The notes under the pieces are model-generated. The model did no database searches. It was not told where the DNA came from and worked only from the letters and a program-made list of their open reading frames with translations. 26,245 nt of DNA, taken from the NCBI GenBank assembly GCA_047921395.1, contig JBLRWH010000036.1, forward strand, positions 1 through 26,245, read 5' to 3'. The position numbers and the translations under genes are program-made. Source of the DNA: XN24 sp047921395. Its GTDB lineage: Bacteria > Pseudomonadota > Gammaproteobacteria > Steroidobacterales > XN24. Position 1 is the first letter of the stretch. Each line of letters starts with the position of its first letter. Below, in pieces: positions 25,793 to 26,245 of this stretch.

Positions 25793-26045
25793 GTCCCGCA
25801 CCCGCTGCCACGCCGATAGGGCAGGCGCCCATGACATCCCGCTTCCGCTGCGCCGTCCGCCAACCAGGCGCCCGATACCGTTAGGATGGGCTCGTCGCGC
25901 GTCAAACGTTTGGCACTGTTCACGGAGCTTGCCGCCGGTACCCCAAACCCACTAATCGACCGTGGGGGCGCCGCCATCGTCGGGGAGGCAGCGGGCGGGC
26001 AGGCCACGGGTGTCAGTCGCATTGACGCGGCAGCGGGGTCGGGAC

Positions 26046-26098
26046 GTCACAGGCCCGGTGAGCGAAGTTGAAATGTTTGAGCGAACCGGGCCTGTGAT
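26046..26098. repeat. GTCACAGGCCCGGT hairpin, copy H3 (inverted)
   Basis: GTCACAGGCCCGGT and ACCGGGCCTGTGA pair over 13 bp. A C-G pair of H1 is G-C here on both arms. The loop matches those of H1 and H2 only when read on the other strand, so this copy is inverted. Confidence 0.8.
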
Positions 26099-26154
26099 GG
26101 CGCGGCCCCGCGGTCACCCGGCTGGCCTGTCACGGCGCGGCCCCGCGGTCACCC
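26099..26154 (+). repeat. 21-bp direct repeat
   Basis: An identical 21-bp segment containing GCGGCCCCGCGGTCACCC occurs at 26099-26119 and 26134-26154, 35 bp apart. It contains the palindrome CGCGGCCCCGCG and the GTCAC word common in this region. Confidence 0.75.
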
Positions 26155-26196
26155 AACAACACCGGTGACGGCGCCCCCACAGTCGATTTCATGAAT

Positions 26197-26234
26197 CTGT
26201 AATGGAGCGCTGTTGTAATCTGTCCGTCACAATT
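26197..26234 (+). promoter_or_regulatory. Possible Pho box-like direct repeats
   Basis: TTGTAAT-CTGT-CCGTCAC-AATT (26213-26234) has the 7+4 spacing of PhoB sites, and another CTGTAAT lies at 26197-26203. The last 70 bp are more AT-rich, like a promoter for a gene beyond the window. The match to CTGTCAT-N4-CTGTCAT is imperfect. Confidence 0.3.
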
Positions 26235-26245
26235 GCGGATCCAGC

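Larger units (their letters stand above)
25333..26060. repeat. Diverged tandem duplication, unit about 358 bp
   Basis: The block beginning near 25333 recurs at 25691 with the same internal order: GGGCTGTCACGGG, GTCAGTCGACCG, a hairpin, GACGTCCCGCACCCGCTGCC, CGATAGGGCAGGCGCCCATG, then CGACCGTGGGGGCG and CGTCGGGGAGGCAGCGGG. The first 170 bp are about 90 percent alike by eye and the rest is more diverged. No ORF with coding character crosses it. The 25312-26245 gap has no recognisable gene. Confidence 0.8.

Overview
This is a GC-rich bacterial chromosome segment. The order mrcB - lpoP-like lipoprotein - yoaA - tsaB, together with DusA, TypA and a PhaF-like phasin, suggests a free-living gammaproteobacterium, possibly near Xanthomonadales, Nevskiales or Steroidobacterales. 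This placement rests on gene content only. No rRNA, tRNA or phage genes were seen, and most genes are housekeeping or signalling genes.

Layout. 1-420: tandem class I cyclic-di-GMP (GEMM-I) riboswitches on the minus strand, reading out of the left edge, with a promoter and a CRP-like site upstream. 669-1311: a parDE toxin-antitoxin pair. 1347-1970: a PEP-CTERM protein with a sigma-54 promoter. 3071-4072: galE. 4274-5032: a REP-associated tyrosine transposase (RAYT). 5134-6954: typA. 7409-11071: a large soluble PAS/GAF/GGDEF/EAL protein behind a CRP-like class II promoter. 11220-13227: an N-formylglutamate amidohydrolase-family protein and a YbdK-type carboxylate-amine ligase. 13479-14435: dusA. 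14571-15986: an exported M28 peptidase. 16133-17026: a methyltransferase. 17128-18399: an adenylate cyclase-FHA fusion and a small protein. 18570-19184: a PhaF-like phasin. 19265-25311: a five-gene overlapping operon (exported protein, mrcB, lpoP-like, yoaA, tsaB). 25312-26245: gene-free and repeat-rich.

The most unusual feature is the repeat content of the gene junctions. Nine copies of a half-element occur in the first 13.5 kb. Each has a GGTCGGACC box, then 54 nt (53 in one copy), then a CTTAGA...TTCTAAG hairpin. Eight of them form four inverted pairs, and one pair encloses the RAYT gene exactly. The other pairs look like non-autonomous derivatives. Their ends supply the last codons and stops of galE, typA and the ybdK-like gene, and a start codon for dusA. 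A second family of 26-bp GGGGACACTGC units forms two arrays. A third family at the right end has hairpins with compensatory changes between copies.

Signalling theme. The window holds a c-di-GMP sensor (riboswitches), a c-di-GMP synthesis/degradation protein, a probable cAMP producer, and two CRP-like palindromes at canonical distances from the promoters of the riboswitch transcript and the GGDEF-EAL gene. A cAMP-to-c-di-GMP circuit is a testable inference, not something the sequence proves.
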